A DNA stretch of 64,000 nt from Metabacillus sp. B2-18. Lineage in GTDB: Bacteria > Bacillota > Bacilli > Bacillales > Bacillaceae. A program made the position numbers and the translations under genes. The notes under the pieces are model-generated. The model had not been told where the DNA came from and did not search any database. It saw only the letters and a list, made by a program, of their open reading frames with translations. This document shows positions 44,807 through 54,068 of this stretch, one piece after another (the stretch's first letter is position 1; every line of letters starts with the position of its first letter). The stretch spans positions 471,501-535,500 of the forward strand of contig NZ_CP088245.1 of the NCBI RefSeq assembly GCF_021117275.1, given 5' to 3'.

Positions 44807-46345
44807 ATGGAGAACTTTTATGAAAGCATGTATCAATTAATAGTAGAAACTTCAACTAACTTACCAAAAGATGTAAGAAGAGCAATTGCAGCAGCAAAAT
44901 TAAAAGAAAATGCTGGAACACGCTCAGCTATGTCTCTTGCAACGATTACAAATAATATTAAAATGGCTGATGATAATGTTTCTCCAATTTGCCAGGATAC
45001 AGGCTTACCTACCTTTAAAATAAAAGTGCCGGTATCTGCTAATCAGATTGAGATGAAAAAGCAAATTAAACGCGCAATCGAACAAGCTACGAAAGACGGA
45101 AAATTAAGACCAAATTCTGTTGACTCTATTTCTGGTGATAATAGTGGGGACAACCTTGGAGAAGGAACACCTGTTATTAAATTTGAACAATGGGAAAACG
45201 ATTATATTGATGCCCGCCTCATTCTAAAAGGAGGAGGTTGTGAAAATAAGAATATCCAGTACAGTCTTCCTTGTGAGCTTGAAGAGTTAGGAAAAGCAGG
45301 CCGTGACTTAGATGGAATTCGTAAGTGTATTATGCATTCTGTATATCAAGCACAAGGACAAGGCTGTAGTGCCGGCTTCATCGGTGTTGGGATTGGTGGA
45401 GATCGTACAAGCGGTTATGAGTTGGCGAAGGAACAGCTGTTTAGAAGAGTTGATGATGTGAATGAACGTGAGGAGTTGCGTCAGCTTGAAGAATATGTTA
45501 TGGAAAATGCCAATGAGTTAGGAATTGGAACAATGGGCTTTGGTGGTGAAACAACGTTACTGGGTTGTAAGGTTGGAGTTATTAACCGTATTCCAGCTAG
45601 TTTCTTTGTTTCAGTTGCCTACAATTGTTGGGCATATCGCCGTTTAGGTGTATACATTGATCCAAAAACAGGTTCAATTAATGAGTGGTTATATCAAGAT
45701 GGAGAAGAAGTTGACTTTTCACAAGATGAAGTTGCGGCAACTCATGAGCAAAGCGAACAAACAAGAGAAGTAGTCCTTGAAGCTCCTATTACAGAAGAAA
45801 AAATAAGAGAGCTAAAGGTAGGGGATGTTGTTCGTATTAACGGAATGATGTATACAGGTCGTGATGCTATTCATAAATACCTTTCAGAAAATGATTCTCC
45901 TGTTGACTTGAATGGTCAAATTATTTATCATTGTGGCCCTGTTATGTTAAAAGATGAAAATGGAAACTATCATGTGAAAGCTGCTGGTCCTACAACTAGT
46001 ATTCGTGAAGAGCCTTATCAAGGTGATATTATGAAACGTTTCGGTATTCGTGCGGTTATCGGAAAAGGCGGAATGGGACCGAAAACATTAAAAGCACTAG
46101 GAGAGCATGGTGGTGTTTACTTAAACGCAATTGGTGGAGCAGCACAATACTACGCTGATTGTATCAAATCAGTTGAAGGTGTTGATCTTATGCAATTTGG
46201 AATACCTGAAGCTATGTGGCATTTAAAAGTAGAAGGCTTTACTGCTGTTGTTACAATGGATTCTCATGGTAATAGCCTACATGCAGATGTAGATAAAAGC
46301 TCACTTGAAAAACTAGCTCAATTTAAAGAGCCTGTATTTAAATAA
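44807..46345 (+). CDS. class I fumarate hydratase
   Basis: A 512-residue iron-sulfur fumarase that interconverts fumarate and malate in the TCA cycle. It contains the fused alpha (about 1-280) and beta (about 330-512) parts. Likely cluster cysteines lie in SPICQDTG, GQGCSAGF and GGETTLLGCKV. The beta part has RINGMMYTGRDAIHKY and AAGPTTSIREEPYQ. The start at 44807 follows GAGGGGGAG; the longer frame from 44774 is not needed. It is oxygen-sensitive, unlike class II FumC. Confidence 0.92.
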   Translation: MENFYESMYQLIVETSTNLPKDVRRAIAAAKLKENAGTRSAMSLATITNNIKMADDNVSPICQDTGLPTFKIKVPVSANQIEMKKQIKRAIEQATKDGKLRPNSVDSISGDNSGDNLGEGTPVIKFEQWENDYIDARLILKGGGCENKNIQYSLPCELEELGKAGRDLDGIRKCIMHSVYQAQGQGCSAGFIGVGIGGDRTSGYELAKEQLFRRVDDVNEREELRQLEEYVMENANELGIGTMGFGGETTLLGCKVGVINRIPASFFVSVAYNCWAYRRLGVYIDPKTGSINEWLYQDGEEVDFSQDEVAATHEQSEQTREVVLEAPITEEKIRELKVGDVVRINGMMYTGRDAIHKYLSENDSPVDLNGQIIYHCGPVMLKDENGNYHVKAAGPTTSIREEPYQGDIMKRFGIRAVIGKGGMGPKTLKALGEHGGVYLNAIGGAAQYYADCIKSVEGVDLMQFGIPEAMWHLKVEGFTAVVTMDSHGNSLHADVDKSSLEKLAQFKEPVFK

Positions 46346-46357
46346 ACGTTTAATTAG

Positions 46358-46393
46358 AGAAGACCTGGGTATGTTGCCATGGTCTTCTTTTAA
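46358..46393 (+). terminator. terminator of fumarase gene
   Basis: AGAAGACC (46358-46365) pairs with GGTCTTCT, with inner GG/CC pairs, then TTTTAATTT. Confidence 0.75.
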
Positions 46394-46572
46394 TTTATGT
46401 TGGATTAAAAGAAGAAATATTATGAACATTAATGGAATGTTTCATTGTAAAAAATCTGTAAAAAAGGAAGATTTTTCCTTTACATTCATTTATAATCAAT
46501 CCTTGGGTGCTTACGTTACTATAGGCACACTATTCTATAGGGAAATAGGTTTAGTGAACGGGGGGGAAAGCT

Positions 46573-49500
46573 TTGCTTAAGTTTATTATAAAGCGAAAGA
46601 TTTTAGTAAGTTTAGTTACGGTTTTAGTGTTAATCGTAGGAAGCTATTCATTACTGAAGCTGGACAAAGAATTAATGCCACCCATTAATTTTGATGGTGC
46701 GTATGTGGATGTGAGTGCTGGTGAAATGTCTGCAATTGAGGTGGAGAGGACCATCACGAATCCACTAGAACAAAGCATTCAAGGTATTGATGGAGTTGAA
46801 GAGGTTAGCTCTACAACTTCAATCGGAAGAAGCGCTTTAAATATTACAATAGAAACAGGGCGGGGTGATGAAGTTTCAAAAGAAATAGAATCTGTCGTCC
46901 AAGCAACAACTGCAGATATTAGCGGTATTAATGAGGTCGTTACAGATCAAATAGGAACAAGTTCTACTTATGAGTTCTATATGGATGTTTCAAATGGTGA
47001 AATGGAAGAGATGACGGCTTTTGCTGAAGAAGTTTTAGAGCCACGACTTGAGGAACTTCCGGAAGTAAGAGATGTTTCTTTGGCTGGAATTCAAGAACAT
47101 GAAATGAATATTGAGTTTGATCGCGAGAACGTTCAGGAAAAAGGTTTGGATCTCTCACAAATTAGTACTGTAATAGGGCAGGCAAATAGTGAGGCAACAT
47201 TAGGAGAATTAAGTGAAGACCAGGATGCGCCTTCTTTACGTTGGAATACAAAGTTAGAATCTGTTGAGGACATAGAGAACATTCAAATTATGACTCAAAC
47301 AGGTGCTATTAAATTGAAAGAGATTGCTGATGTATCGATAGATCCAAAGGGAAATTCATCATTTGTATGGAAAAACGGTACAAAAGATTTTGTATTTGTC
47401 CAAATCGGACGAGTGGCAGATGTTACTCAAATTGAAATGGCTGAAGCAATAAGGGCAGAAATCAAAGAAATTAAAGACGAAGGATTAGTTAAAGATTTTG
47501 AATTAAATGAGATGGTTGCACAGGCTGACTATGTTAAGGAATCGATTGATGGAGTTTCAAGTAATATCATTATCGGGGGCGTAATAGCAGTTATTATTTT
47601 ATTATTATTTTTACGCAACGTGAGAGCCACGATTATTGTCGGACTCTCCATTCCAACCTCGATCTTACTTACGTTTTTAGCAATGTGGGCATTAGACTAT
47701 AGCTTAAATATGTTAACTCTAATTGGATTAGGCTTAGGAATTGGAATGATGGTTGACTCATCTATTGTTATCCTTGAATCTATTTATAGGAAAAAAGAAC
47801 AAGGACTGAAACCATTAGAGTCTGTTGTGGAGGGGACAAAAGAAGTTGCCTCAGCTGTATTTGCGTCGATGCTAACAACAATTGTTGTTTTCCTACCAAT
47901 TGGTTTGTTAGGCGGAGAAATGGGGCGATTTATGATCCTTCTATCCGTGGTTGTCTCTGCTACATTAATTAGTTCTGTTATTGTTTCTTTTACCCTTATC
48001 CCGAGTTTATCTGAGAACTTTTTAAAGCTAGGGAAGAAACAGGTGAAAAAGGAAGGACGATTGTTAAAAGGTTATAGCCGTTTTGTATCATGGGTTATTA
48101 CGAAGAAACGAAACAGCTTTATCATGGTCGGAATTTTCTTTATGATGTTTGTTGGTTCGTTTTTCTTAGTGTCAAAAATTTCGATGACCATTATGCCTGA
48201 TGTTTATAACCGATATTCAGAGTTGATGGTTGATCTGGAAACAGGTGTGTCTGTCGAGGACAAAGAAAAAATTGTTGAACAAATTAACGAAAGTCTCTCT
48301 AAGATTGAGGATGTTGAACAAAATTATGTAATGGATAATGGCTCTATGCTTTACACTATTATTAATATGACCAAAGGTAATGACATCGTAAAAGGACAAA
48401 AAGAAGTCAATGAGGAAATATTGAGCTCCTTACGAAAGATCCAAGAGGATTACCCTATTGAAGGCATTCAAACAGCTGCTTCAACAGGTGGAGGTTACCC
48501 TGTTCAAGTGTTAATTAAAGGTGAAAGTTTTGATGAGCTAAAAACAATTGCAGATAATTTCTCTAGTGAATTAGAAAAAATCGAAGGTATTGTGGCTGTG
48601 AAAAATTCTATTGAGCGTACTTCTGTTGAAGAAGTTGTGCAGTTAAAAGAGGATGCAATTGAAGATGCGGGATTATCTTCATCACAGGTTAGACAATTTA
48701 TTGAGCAGGCCTTTTTAAATATGCCACTGGGCGAGGTTACGGTCGAGGAAGAAAATATTCCCCTTATAATGAAGTGGAATGAAAGTACAAATAATAAGGA
48801 TGCGCTGTTAAAATTAAAAATTCCTACAAATGATGGAGAAAAGAGTCTTTCAAGCTTTATTGAACTAGTAAGTGTTGATACTCCAAATGAAATTTCTCAT
48901 GATGAAGGAGATCGTTTTATTACGGTTTCGGCAGATATTAAGGAGACAGATTTAGGAACAATCAATCGAGAAGTTCAATCTTTAATAGAAGATTTTGAAA
49001 CACCGACTGGTTACAATGTATCGGTTGCGGGTGATTTGGAACAGCAACAAGAACTTATCCAAGATATGATTCTAATCCTAGCTATATCAATATTCTTAGT
49101 TTACCTTGTTATGGCTGTTCAGTTTAATAATTTGGCTCATCCTCTAGTTGTGATGTCTATTATACCTATGACTATTGTGGGCGTTATAGCAGGACTATTC
49201 ATTACACAACGTGAGTTAAGTATTATGTCAGGAATGGGGATTGTCATGTTAATAGGAATCGTTCTAAACAATGCAATCCTGCTTATTGATCGTACAAATC
49301 AATTACGCAAAGAAGGATATAATGTGACTGAAGCTATCGTCGCAGCAGGAAAAGATCGAATCCGACCGATTTTTATGACAACTTTAACAACAGCAGGAGG
49401 AATGCTTCCACTTGCATTAGCATCAGGTACATCTGGAAACTATCAGGCTCCAATGGCTACAGCGATTATCTCTGGATTATTATTTGCAACATTTATTACA

Positions 49501-49614
49501 TTAGTACTTATTCCAGCTGTTTATCGTATTTTTAACAGTATTGGCAATGGTTTTAATCGTTTTTCTAAGAAAAAGAATAAAAAAGAAAAGATTATTGAGG
49601 AAATCGCAAGCTGA
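46573..49614 (+). CDS. RND-family efflux transporter (SwrC-like)
   Basis: A 1013-residue RND pump with a first helix, a large external loop, six helices, a second large loop and further helices. The proton-relay region reads IGLGLGIGMMVDSSIVILE, and the second half has VMLIGIVLNNAILLIDR. It resembles B. subtilis SwrC (YerP), which exports surfactin and gives swarming ability. No adaptor or outer-membrane partner is needed in a Gram-positive. It starts at TTG after GGGGGGAAAG. An inverted repeat AAAGGAA/TTCCTTT (46464-46482) lies in the leader and may be regulatory. Confidence 0.88.
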   Translation: MLKFIIKRKILVSLVTVLVLIVGSYSLLKLDKELMPPINFDGAYVDVSAGEMSAIEVERTITNPLEQSIQGIDGVEEVSSTTSIGRSALNITIETGRGDEVSKEIESVVQATTADISGINEVVTDQIGTSSTYEFYMDVSNGEMEEMTAFAEEVLEPRLEELPEVRDVSLAGIQEHEMNIEFDRENVQEKGLDLSQISTVIGQANSEATLGELSEDQDAPSLRWNTKLESVEDIENIQIMTQTGAIKLKEIADVSIDPKGNSSFVWKNGTKDFVFVQIGRVADVTQIEMAEAIRAEIKEIKDEGLVKDFELNEMVAQADYVKESIDGVSSNIIIGGVIAVIILLLFLRNVRATIIVGLSIPTSILLTFLAMWALDYSLNMLTLIGLGLGIGMMVDSSIVILESIYRKKEQGLKPLESVVEGTKEVASAVFASMLTTIVVFLPIGLLGGEMGRFMILLSVVVSATLISSVIVSFTLIPSLSENFLKLGKKQVKKEGRLLKGYSRFVSWVITKKRNSFIMVGIFFMMFVGSFFLVSKISMTIMPDVYNRYSELMVDLETGVSVEDKEKIVEQINESLSKIEDVEQNYVMDNGSMLYTIINMTKGNDIVKGQKEVNEEILSSLRKIQEDYPIEGIQTAASTGGGYPVQVLIKGESFDELKTIADNFSSELEKIEGIVAVKNSIERTSVEEVVQLKEDAIEDAGLSSSQVRQFIEQAFLNMPLGEVTVEEENIPLIMKWNESTNNKDALLKLKIPTNDGEKSLSSFIELVSVDTPNEISHDEGDRFITVSADIKETDLGTINREVQSLIEDFETPTGYNVSVAGDLEQQQELIQDMILILAISIFLVYLVMAVQFNNLAHPLVVMSIIPMTIVGVIAGLFITQRELSIMSGMGIVMLIGIVLNNAILLIDRTNQLRKEGYNVTEAIVAAGKDRIRPIFMTTLTTAGGMLPLALASGTSGNYQAPMATAIISGLLFATFITLVLIPAVYRIFNSIGNGFNRFSKKKNKKEKIIEEIAS

Positions 49615-49619
49615 TGATT

Positions 49620-49650
49620 GAAACCCTTCATTTATTTGAAGGGTTTCTTT
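49620..49650 (+). terminator. terminator of RND gene
   Basis: GAAACCCTTCA (49620-49630) pairs with TGAAGGGTTTC (49637-49647), followed by TTT. Confidence 0.88.
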
Positions 49651-49725
49651 ATGGTAGTTTTTTTCAGTATTTAAATTCTCTCTTTAACAACACTATAAAT
49701 AATAACAAGAATGAGGAGAGAGTTT

Positions 49726-50526
49726 ATGAAAAAATTGACCGTTGTTTTAACGCTTTTTTGCTTATGTTTTATTTCAATGAATTCTGTTTCAGCAATTTCG
49801 AATAAGCCTATTCATTGGGGATTTAAAAAGAGTCGAAATCATGAACCTGCAACTGCTGGGGAGGAATTAGATGCATTGCTTTCAAAATATGGCGGCTTTT
49901 ATATAGGTGATACAACGAAAAAAGATATTTACCTTACATTTGACAATGGTTACGAAAATGGGTATACACCTAAAGTTCTTGATGTTCTTAAAAAGCAAAA
50001 GGTGCCTGCAACATTTTTTGTGACCGGACATTATCTTGATTCTGAGCCTGAACTAGTAAAACGAATGGTTAATGAAGGGCATATTGTCGGTAATCACTCA
50101 TGGTATCATCCGGATTTAACAACTCAAAGTGATGAAGAATTTAAGAAAGAATTAGAATCTGTTCGTATCAAAGTAGAAGAACTGACAAGTCAACAAGGCA
50201 TGAGCTATCTTAGACCTCCAAGAGGGATTTTTAGTGAAAAGGTGCTTGCTAAAGCTGAAGAGCTTGGATATACTTCTGTTTTTTGGTCACTTGCGTTTGT
50301 TGACTGGAAAGTAGACTCTCAAAAAGGCTGGAAGTACTCATATGATAATATTATGAAGCAAATTCATCCCGGTTCTATTATTTTGCTTCATACTGTATCA
50401 AAAGATAATGCCGAGGCATTGGATCATGCGATTGAAGAATTAAGAAAACAAGGCTATACCTTCAAAAGCCTAGATGATTTGATGATAAATAAAATGATGG
50501 ATCATCCATATTTACTTTCCCTTTGA
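49726..50526 (+). CDS. pdaA: delta-lactam-biosynthetic de-N-acetylase PdaA
   Basis: A 266-residue secreted polysaccharide deacetylase that removes the N-acetyl group of muramic acid to form the delta-lactam of spore cortex. The signal peptide ends near SVSA. The NodB domain has IYLTFDNGYENG (the TFDNG form typical of PdaA), HSWYHPDL metal His residues and LRPPRGIF. The start at 49726 follows AGGAGAGAG. A weak sigma-G-like pair (AGTATT and AACACTA) lies upstream. The terminator hairpin includes the stop codon. Confidence 0.92.
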   Translation: MKKLTVVLTLFCLCFISMNSVSAISNKPIHWGFKKSRNHEPATAGEELDALLSKYGGFYIGDTTKKDIYLTFDNGYENGYTPKVLDVLKKQKVPATFFVTGHYLDSEPELVKRMVNEGHIVGNHSWYHPDLTTQSDEEFKKELESVRIKVEELTSQQGMSYLRPPRGIFSEKVLAKAEELGYTSVFWSLAFVDWKVDSQKGWKYSYDNIMKQIHPGSIILLHTVSKDNAEALDHAIEELRKQGYTFKSLDDLMINKMMDHPYLLSL

Positions 50527-50546
50527 TACGATCAAAGGGTTTTTTC
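50519..50546 (+). terminator. terminator of pdaA
   Basis: A perfect 9-bp stem, CCCTTTGAT (50519-50527) with ATCAAAGGG (50531-50539), then a T-run. The stop codon lies in the stem. Confidence 0.9.
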
Positions 50547-50612
50547 CTTTTCCGTAGGTTCCTTATTCTAAAATGATATAATAAAAATAAAAGAAGAAGA
50601 GGAAGAAAAAGC

Positions 50613-51479
50613 ATGCGGATGGAAATCATAACATGTAAAGGTCCATATCATTTTGATTCAGTTCTAGATCGTCTATCATTGGATCCTATCATACATATTA
50701 ATAAGGATGAACAATTGGTCAAAGTCCCTTTCGTTATAGAAGGAAAGTCATATGTACTTAATGTAAGAGCAATTGGAACAGTAAAAGAACCTGCTTTTGA
50801 AATAAGTGGCGCTGATAAAACGATTAAGGAAGAGGCTATAAGGCGAATTAGAAGGATATTTCAGTTTGACTTTTCTTTAGATGAAGTTATGAGTCATTTT
50901 CATCAAACAAATCTTTCTAGAATCTTTCAGCAACATGAAGGAACACCAATTGTGTTAGAATTTGATTTTTATAGCTGTTTAATGAAGTGTATTATCCATC
51001 AACAGTTAAATTTAGCTTTTGCTCATACATTAACATCTAGATTTGTGAAAGAGTTTGGATATCAAATAGAGGGTGTTTGGTTTTATCCTACACCTGAGAC
51101 AGTAGCCGGGTTGGAGTATGATGACTTAAGGGCATTACAATTTAGCGGTAGAAAAGCAGAGTATGTAATTGATACCTCAAGACTTATTGTAGACGGAAAG
51201 CTCAATCTAATGGAGTTGGACTTGCTCCCAGAGGAAGAATTGATGAAGGAACTAGTGAAAATACGTGGTATTGGTCCATGGACGGTGCAAAACTTCATGC
51301 TTTCTGGTCTTGGGCGTCCAAACCTATTTCCCAAAGCTGATATTGGTATACAAAAAGCAATTCAAAAGCATTTTAACCTTGAGAAAAAACCAACTAGTGA
51401 TGAAATGGACGAATATAGCAAAGGGTGGTCTCCTTATTTAAGTTATGCCACATTATATTTATGGAGAAGCATTGAGTAG
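50613..51479 (+). CDS. yfjP: AlkA-type DNA-3-methyladenine glycosylase YfjP
   Basis: A 288-residue base-excision repair enzyme. The helix-hairpin-helix [17 protein letters not shown] and the catalytic Asp in FPKADIGIQ (about 240) are intact. The N-terminal beta domain (first ~95 residues) is the AlkA/Ogg1 type. It removes alkylated purines. Length and neighbours match B. subtilis YfjP. A second ATG six bases on is an alternative start. It is followed after 16 bases by the methyltransferase gene. Confidence 0.88.
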   Translation: MRMEIITCKGPYHFDSVLDRLSLDPIIHINKDEQLVKVPFVIEGKSYVLNVRAIGTVKEPAFEISGADKTIKEEAIRRIRRIFQFDFSLDEVMSHFHQTNLSRIFQQHEGTPIVLEFDFYSCLMKCIIHQQLNLAFAHTLTSRFVKEFGYQIEGVWFYPTPETVAGLEYDDLRALQFSGRKAEYVIDTSRLIVDGKLNLMELDLLPEEELMKELVKIRGIGPWTVQNFMLSGLGRPNLFPKADIGIQKAIQKHFNLEKKPTSDEMDEYSKGWSPYLSYATLYLWRSIE

Positions 51480-51495
51480 AAACGGAGCGTTAAAT

Positions 51496-52899
51496 ATGAA
51501 AGAAAAGAAACAGGTGCAAACTAGCCAAATTAAAATTTCAAAGGGACAAACTTTCCCGTTAACAATAAAGCGTTTAGGGATTAATGGAGAAGGTGTAGGC
51601 TATTTTAAACGACAAGTTGTCTTTGTCCCTGGAGCACTGCCTGGTGAAGAAATATTAGTAGAAGCGACTAACATTCAATCAAAGTTTGCGGAGGGAAAAG
51701 TAAAAGCAATACGAAAGAAATCCCCATTCCGTGTTAAGCCGCCTTGTCCAATTTATGAGGAATGTGGTGGCTGTCAGCTTCAACATTTAGCCTATGATCA
51801 GCAGCTGAAGGAAAAGCGTGATATTGTTGTTCAGTCTATGGAAAGACATACAAAATTAAAAATCTCCTCCTTGGATATTCGTCAGACTATCGGTATGGAA
51901 GACCCGTGGAACTATCGGAACAAAAGTCAGTTTCAAGTGGGGCAGCAAAAGGGGAAAGTAATTGCAGGCCTATATGGATTGGAATCACACCGCCTTATTC
52001 CTATTCAGAATTGTATGGTTCAGCATCCTCTAACAAATAAGGTAACTGAAGGGGTAAAGCAAATTCTCGAAGATTTCCAGGTGCCGATTTACGATGAACG
52101 AAAGAGAAAAGGGATCGTAAGAACAATCGTTACACGTGCCGGTTTTCAAACAGGAGAAGTACAGGTCGTTTTAATTACGACTCAAAAAGAAGTACCTCGT
52201 AAAAAGTTAATCATGGCTGAAATACAAAAAAGGTTTCCTGAAGTAAAATCTCTTGTTCAGAATATAAATGGAAACAAAACATCGCTTATTTTTGGTGAAA
52301 AAACATTACATCTAAGTGGTGAAGAAGTTATCCAGGAAACGTTAGGAGACTTGAGCTTCGAACTTTCAGCAAGAGCATTCTTTCAACTGAATCCTGTTCA
52401 AACTGTAAAGCTGTATGATGAAGTAAAGAATGCAGCAAGTCTTACCGGCAATGAAAAAATTGCTGATGCATATTGCGGAGTAGGAACAATTGGCTTATGG
52501 TTAGCGAAGGATGCAAGTGAAGTGCGCGGAATGGATACAATTGAAGCAGCTGTTATTGATGCACAAGAAAATGCTCGTAGACACGATATAGAAAATGCAA
52601 CCTATGTAACAGGCACTGCAGAGCACTGGCTGCCAAAATGGGTAGAGGAAGGCTGGCGACCAGACGTTGTTGTGGTGGATCCCCCACGTACGGGCTGTGA
52701 TCGGAAGTTATTAGATGCGATTAGAAAAGTGAAGCCGAAGAAATTTGTTTATGTATCGTGTAATCCTTCCACACTTGCGAAGGATATTGATTATTTAAGT
52801 AAAGATTATAAAGTCGAGTATATTCAGCCAGTGGATATGTTTCCGCATACGGCGCACGTGGAGTGTGTTTCAAAGCTTGTATTAAGAAATGATAACTAA
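51496..52899 (+). CDS. yfjO: 23S rRNA (uracil-C5)-methyltransferase RlmD family (YfjO)
   Basis: A 467-residue SAM-dependent RNA methyltransferase. The N-terminal TRAM domain (about 10-75) binds RNA. An Fe-S cysteine set, [10 protein letters not shown], follows. The C-terminal SAM domain has [12 protein letters not shown] and [10 protein letters not shown], and the catalytic Cys is in YVSCNPST. It likely forms m5U in 23S rRNA; B. subtilis has two paralogues and the exact site here is not known. The start at 51496 lies eight bases after CGGAG. Confidence 0.9.
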   Translation: MKEKKQVQTSQIKISKGQTFPLTIKRLGINGEGVGYFKRQVVFVPGALPGEEILVEATNIQSKFAEGKVKAIRKKSPFRVKPPCPIYEECGGCQLQHLAYDQQLKEKRDIVVQSMERHTKLKISSLDIRQTIGMEDPWNYRNKSQFQVGQQKGKVIAGLYGLESHRLIPIQNCMVQHPLTNKVTEGVKQILEDFQVPIYDERKRKGIVRTIVTRAGFQTGEVQVVLITTQKEVPRKKLIMAEIQKRFPEVKSLVQNINGNKTSLIFGEKTLHLSGEEVIQETLGDLSFELSARAFFQLNPVQTVKLYDEVKNAASLTGNEKIADAYCGVGTIGLWLAKDASEVRGMDTIEAAVIDAQENARRHDIENATYVTGTAEHWLPKWVEEGWRPDVVVVDPPRTGCDRKLLDAIRKVKPKKFVYVSCNPSTLAKDIDYLSKDYKVEYIQPVDMFPHTAHVECVSKLVLRNDN

Positions 52900-52917
52900 T
52901 ATCTTTTGGCCGTTTTC

Positions 52918-52954
52918 ACCAGGTAGAACTCAAAGAGTTCCTACCTGGTTTTTT
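52918..52954 (+). terminator. terminator of yfjO
   Basis: ACCAGGTAG (52918-52926) pairs with CTACCTGGT (52941-52949), with inner ACTC/GAGT pairs, then a T-run. Confidence 0.92.
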
Positions 52955-53100
52955 ATTCGTTAATAAAGTAATTAATATTGATGTAGGATGTTAGAAATGT
53001 GTCGGTATGATCCTCCATACCCAAAAGATTGGATAATATAGGTAGTTGATGGTATATTATGAAATAGTTGTATTTTGATAGATATTGGTAGGTGAGTTAG

Positions 53101-53817
53101 ATGCTCAAGGAAAAAGTGATGCTGGTAGAAGATGATCATGATATACGTGAAGTTTTGCAATTATACCTATTAAAGGAAGGGTATTCTGTCATTCATGCTG
53201 AAGATGGCCTAACGGCATTACAATTAGTAGAAACGGAAAAGCCTGATATCATCGTTTTGGACGTAGTACTTCCGCGGATGGATGGGTTTGAGGTATGTCG
53301 TTTACTTCGTCAAAAAACAAATATTCCTATCTTGTTTTTGAGCTCAAAAGAAGATGAATTTGATAAGATATTGGGGCACAAAATTGGTGGGGATGATTAC
53401 ATTACTAAACCCTTTAGTCCAGCTCTTGTAACAGTGAAAATTCAAGCCCATCTACGTCGGCATCATAATATTGATCACCAATTAAGGCCTGTGAAGGAGC
53501 AGTTTTTGAAAAAAATAGAATATCCAGGATTAATTATAGATAAAGTAAGCTGTGTTGTAAAAGTGAATGGTGCAACTGTCCCCTTGTCTACAAAGGAATA
53601 TCAACTCCTTTGTTTATTAGCAGAACATCCTAATCGTGTTTATAGTGTTGAAGATTTATTTGAACTAATCTGGGGGGGAGAAAGCCTAGGTGACCACCGT
53701 ACAGTTATGGTTCATATAAGTAATTTACGCAAAAAAATTGAACCTATACCAGCCGATCCCATGTATATTGTTACAGTTAGAGGGATGGGGTATAAATTCA
53801 TTGCTTCTCAGGAGTGA
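53101..53817 (+). CDS. OmpR/PhoB-family response regulator
   Basis: A 238-residue response regulator. The receiver domain (1-118) has the acidic pocket EDD (10-12), phosphoacceptor Asp54 (IIVLDVVLP) and Lys103 (YITKPF). A winged-helix DNA-binding domain (about 135-238) contains STKEYQLLCLLAEHPNRVYS and ends RGMGYKF. It lies just before the giant sensor kinase on the same strand, separated only by an opposite-strand SinI-like gene, and is the likely partner of that kinase. Target genes are unknown. Confidence 0.92.
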   Translation: MLKEKVMLVEDDHDIREVLQLYLLKEGYSVIHAEDGLTALQLVETEKPDIIVLDVVLPRMDGFEVCRLLRQKTNIPILFLSSKEDEFDKILGHKIGGDDYITKPFSPALVTVKIQAHLRRHHNIDHQLRPVKEQFLKKIEYPGLIIDKVSCVVKVNGATVPLSTKEYQLLCLLAEHPNRVYSVEDLFELIWGGESLGDHRTVMVHISNLRKKIEPIPADPMYIVTVRGMGYKFIASQE

Positions 53818-53818
53818 G

Positions 53819-53953
53819 TTAGTTATTTTTAAAAAAGTTGTGTATTTCTTCGGGAGTCATGCCAAGGTTTTTTGCTTCCAAGATGAGCTGTACCCATTCC
53901 TGGTCTATCTCTTGATCATCATTACTGCAATTCAATAGATTCGTTTTTTCCAT
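53819..53953 (-). CDS. SinI-like anti-repressor, 44 residues
   Basis: A short ORF behind GGAGG seven bases before the ATG. The segment DQEWVQLILEAKNLGMTPEE (17-36) closely resembles the dimerisation helix of SinI (DQEWVELMVEAKEANISPEE in B. subtilis, from memory), which binds SinR and frees biofilm genes from repression. The SinR partner is not in this window. It is convergent with the response regulator (one base between stops) and divergent from the giant kinase, so it may share that kinase's control region. Confidence 0.85.
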   Translation of the reverse strand: MEKTNLLNCSNDDQEIDQEWVQLILEAKNLGMTPEEIHNFFKNN

Positions 53954-54012
53954 CTCCAAACCTCCATGAACATTCCTACATAAATATAATAATGTTAAAA
54001 CTATAAGGTCTG

Positions 54013-54040
54013 TTTAAGATTACTTAAAGTTTAGTTAAAG
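54013..54040. promoter_or_regulatory. TTAA direct repeats, candidate response-regulator site
   Basis: TTTAAG, CTTAAAG and GTTAAAG occur in a row, with TTAA cores at 54014, 54024 and 54035 (10- and 11-base steps). This is the layout of PhoP/OmpR-family direct-repeat boxes. It lies between the divergent SinI-like and kinase genes, 30-55 bases from the kinase start. Confidence 0.4.
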
Positions 54041-54068
54041 AATTGGAAATTCCTAAAGGATGACAATA

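Noticed and set aside
44611..44823. 70-codon ORF between the SE1561 and fumarase genes
   Set aside because: Begins in the terminator hairpin and overlaps the fumarase start in another frame.
46371..46580. 69-codon plus-strand ORF before the RND gene
   Set aside because: Starts inside the fumarase terminator, overlaps the RND ribosome binding site and shows no coding character.
53738..53938. 66-codon plus-strand ORF after the response regulator
   Set aside because: Overlaps the regulator end and lies antisense to the better-supported SinI-like gene.
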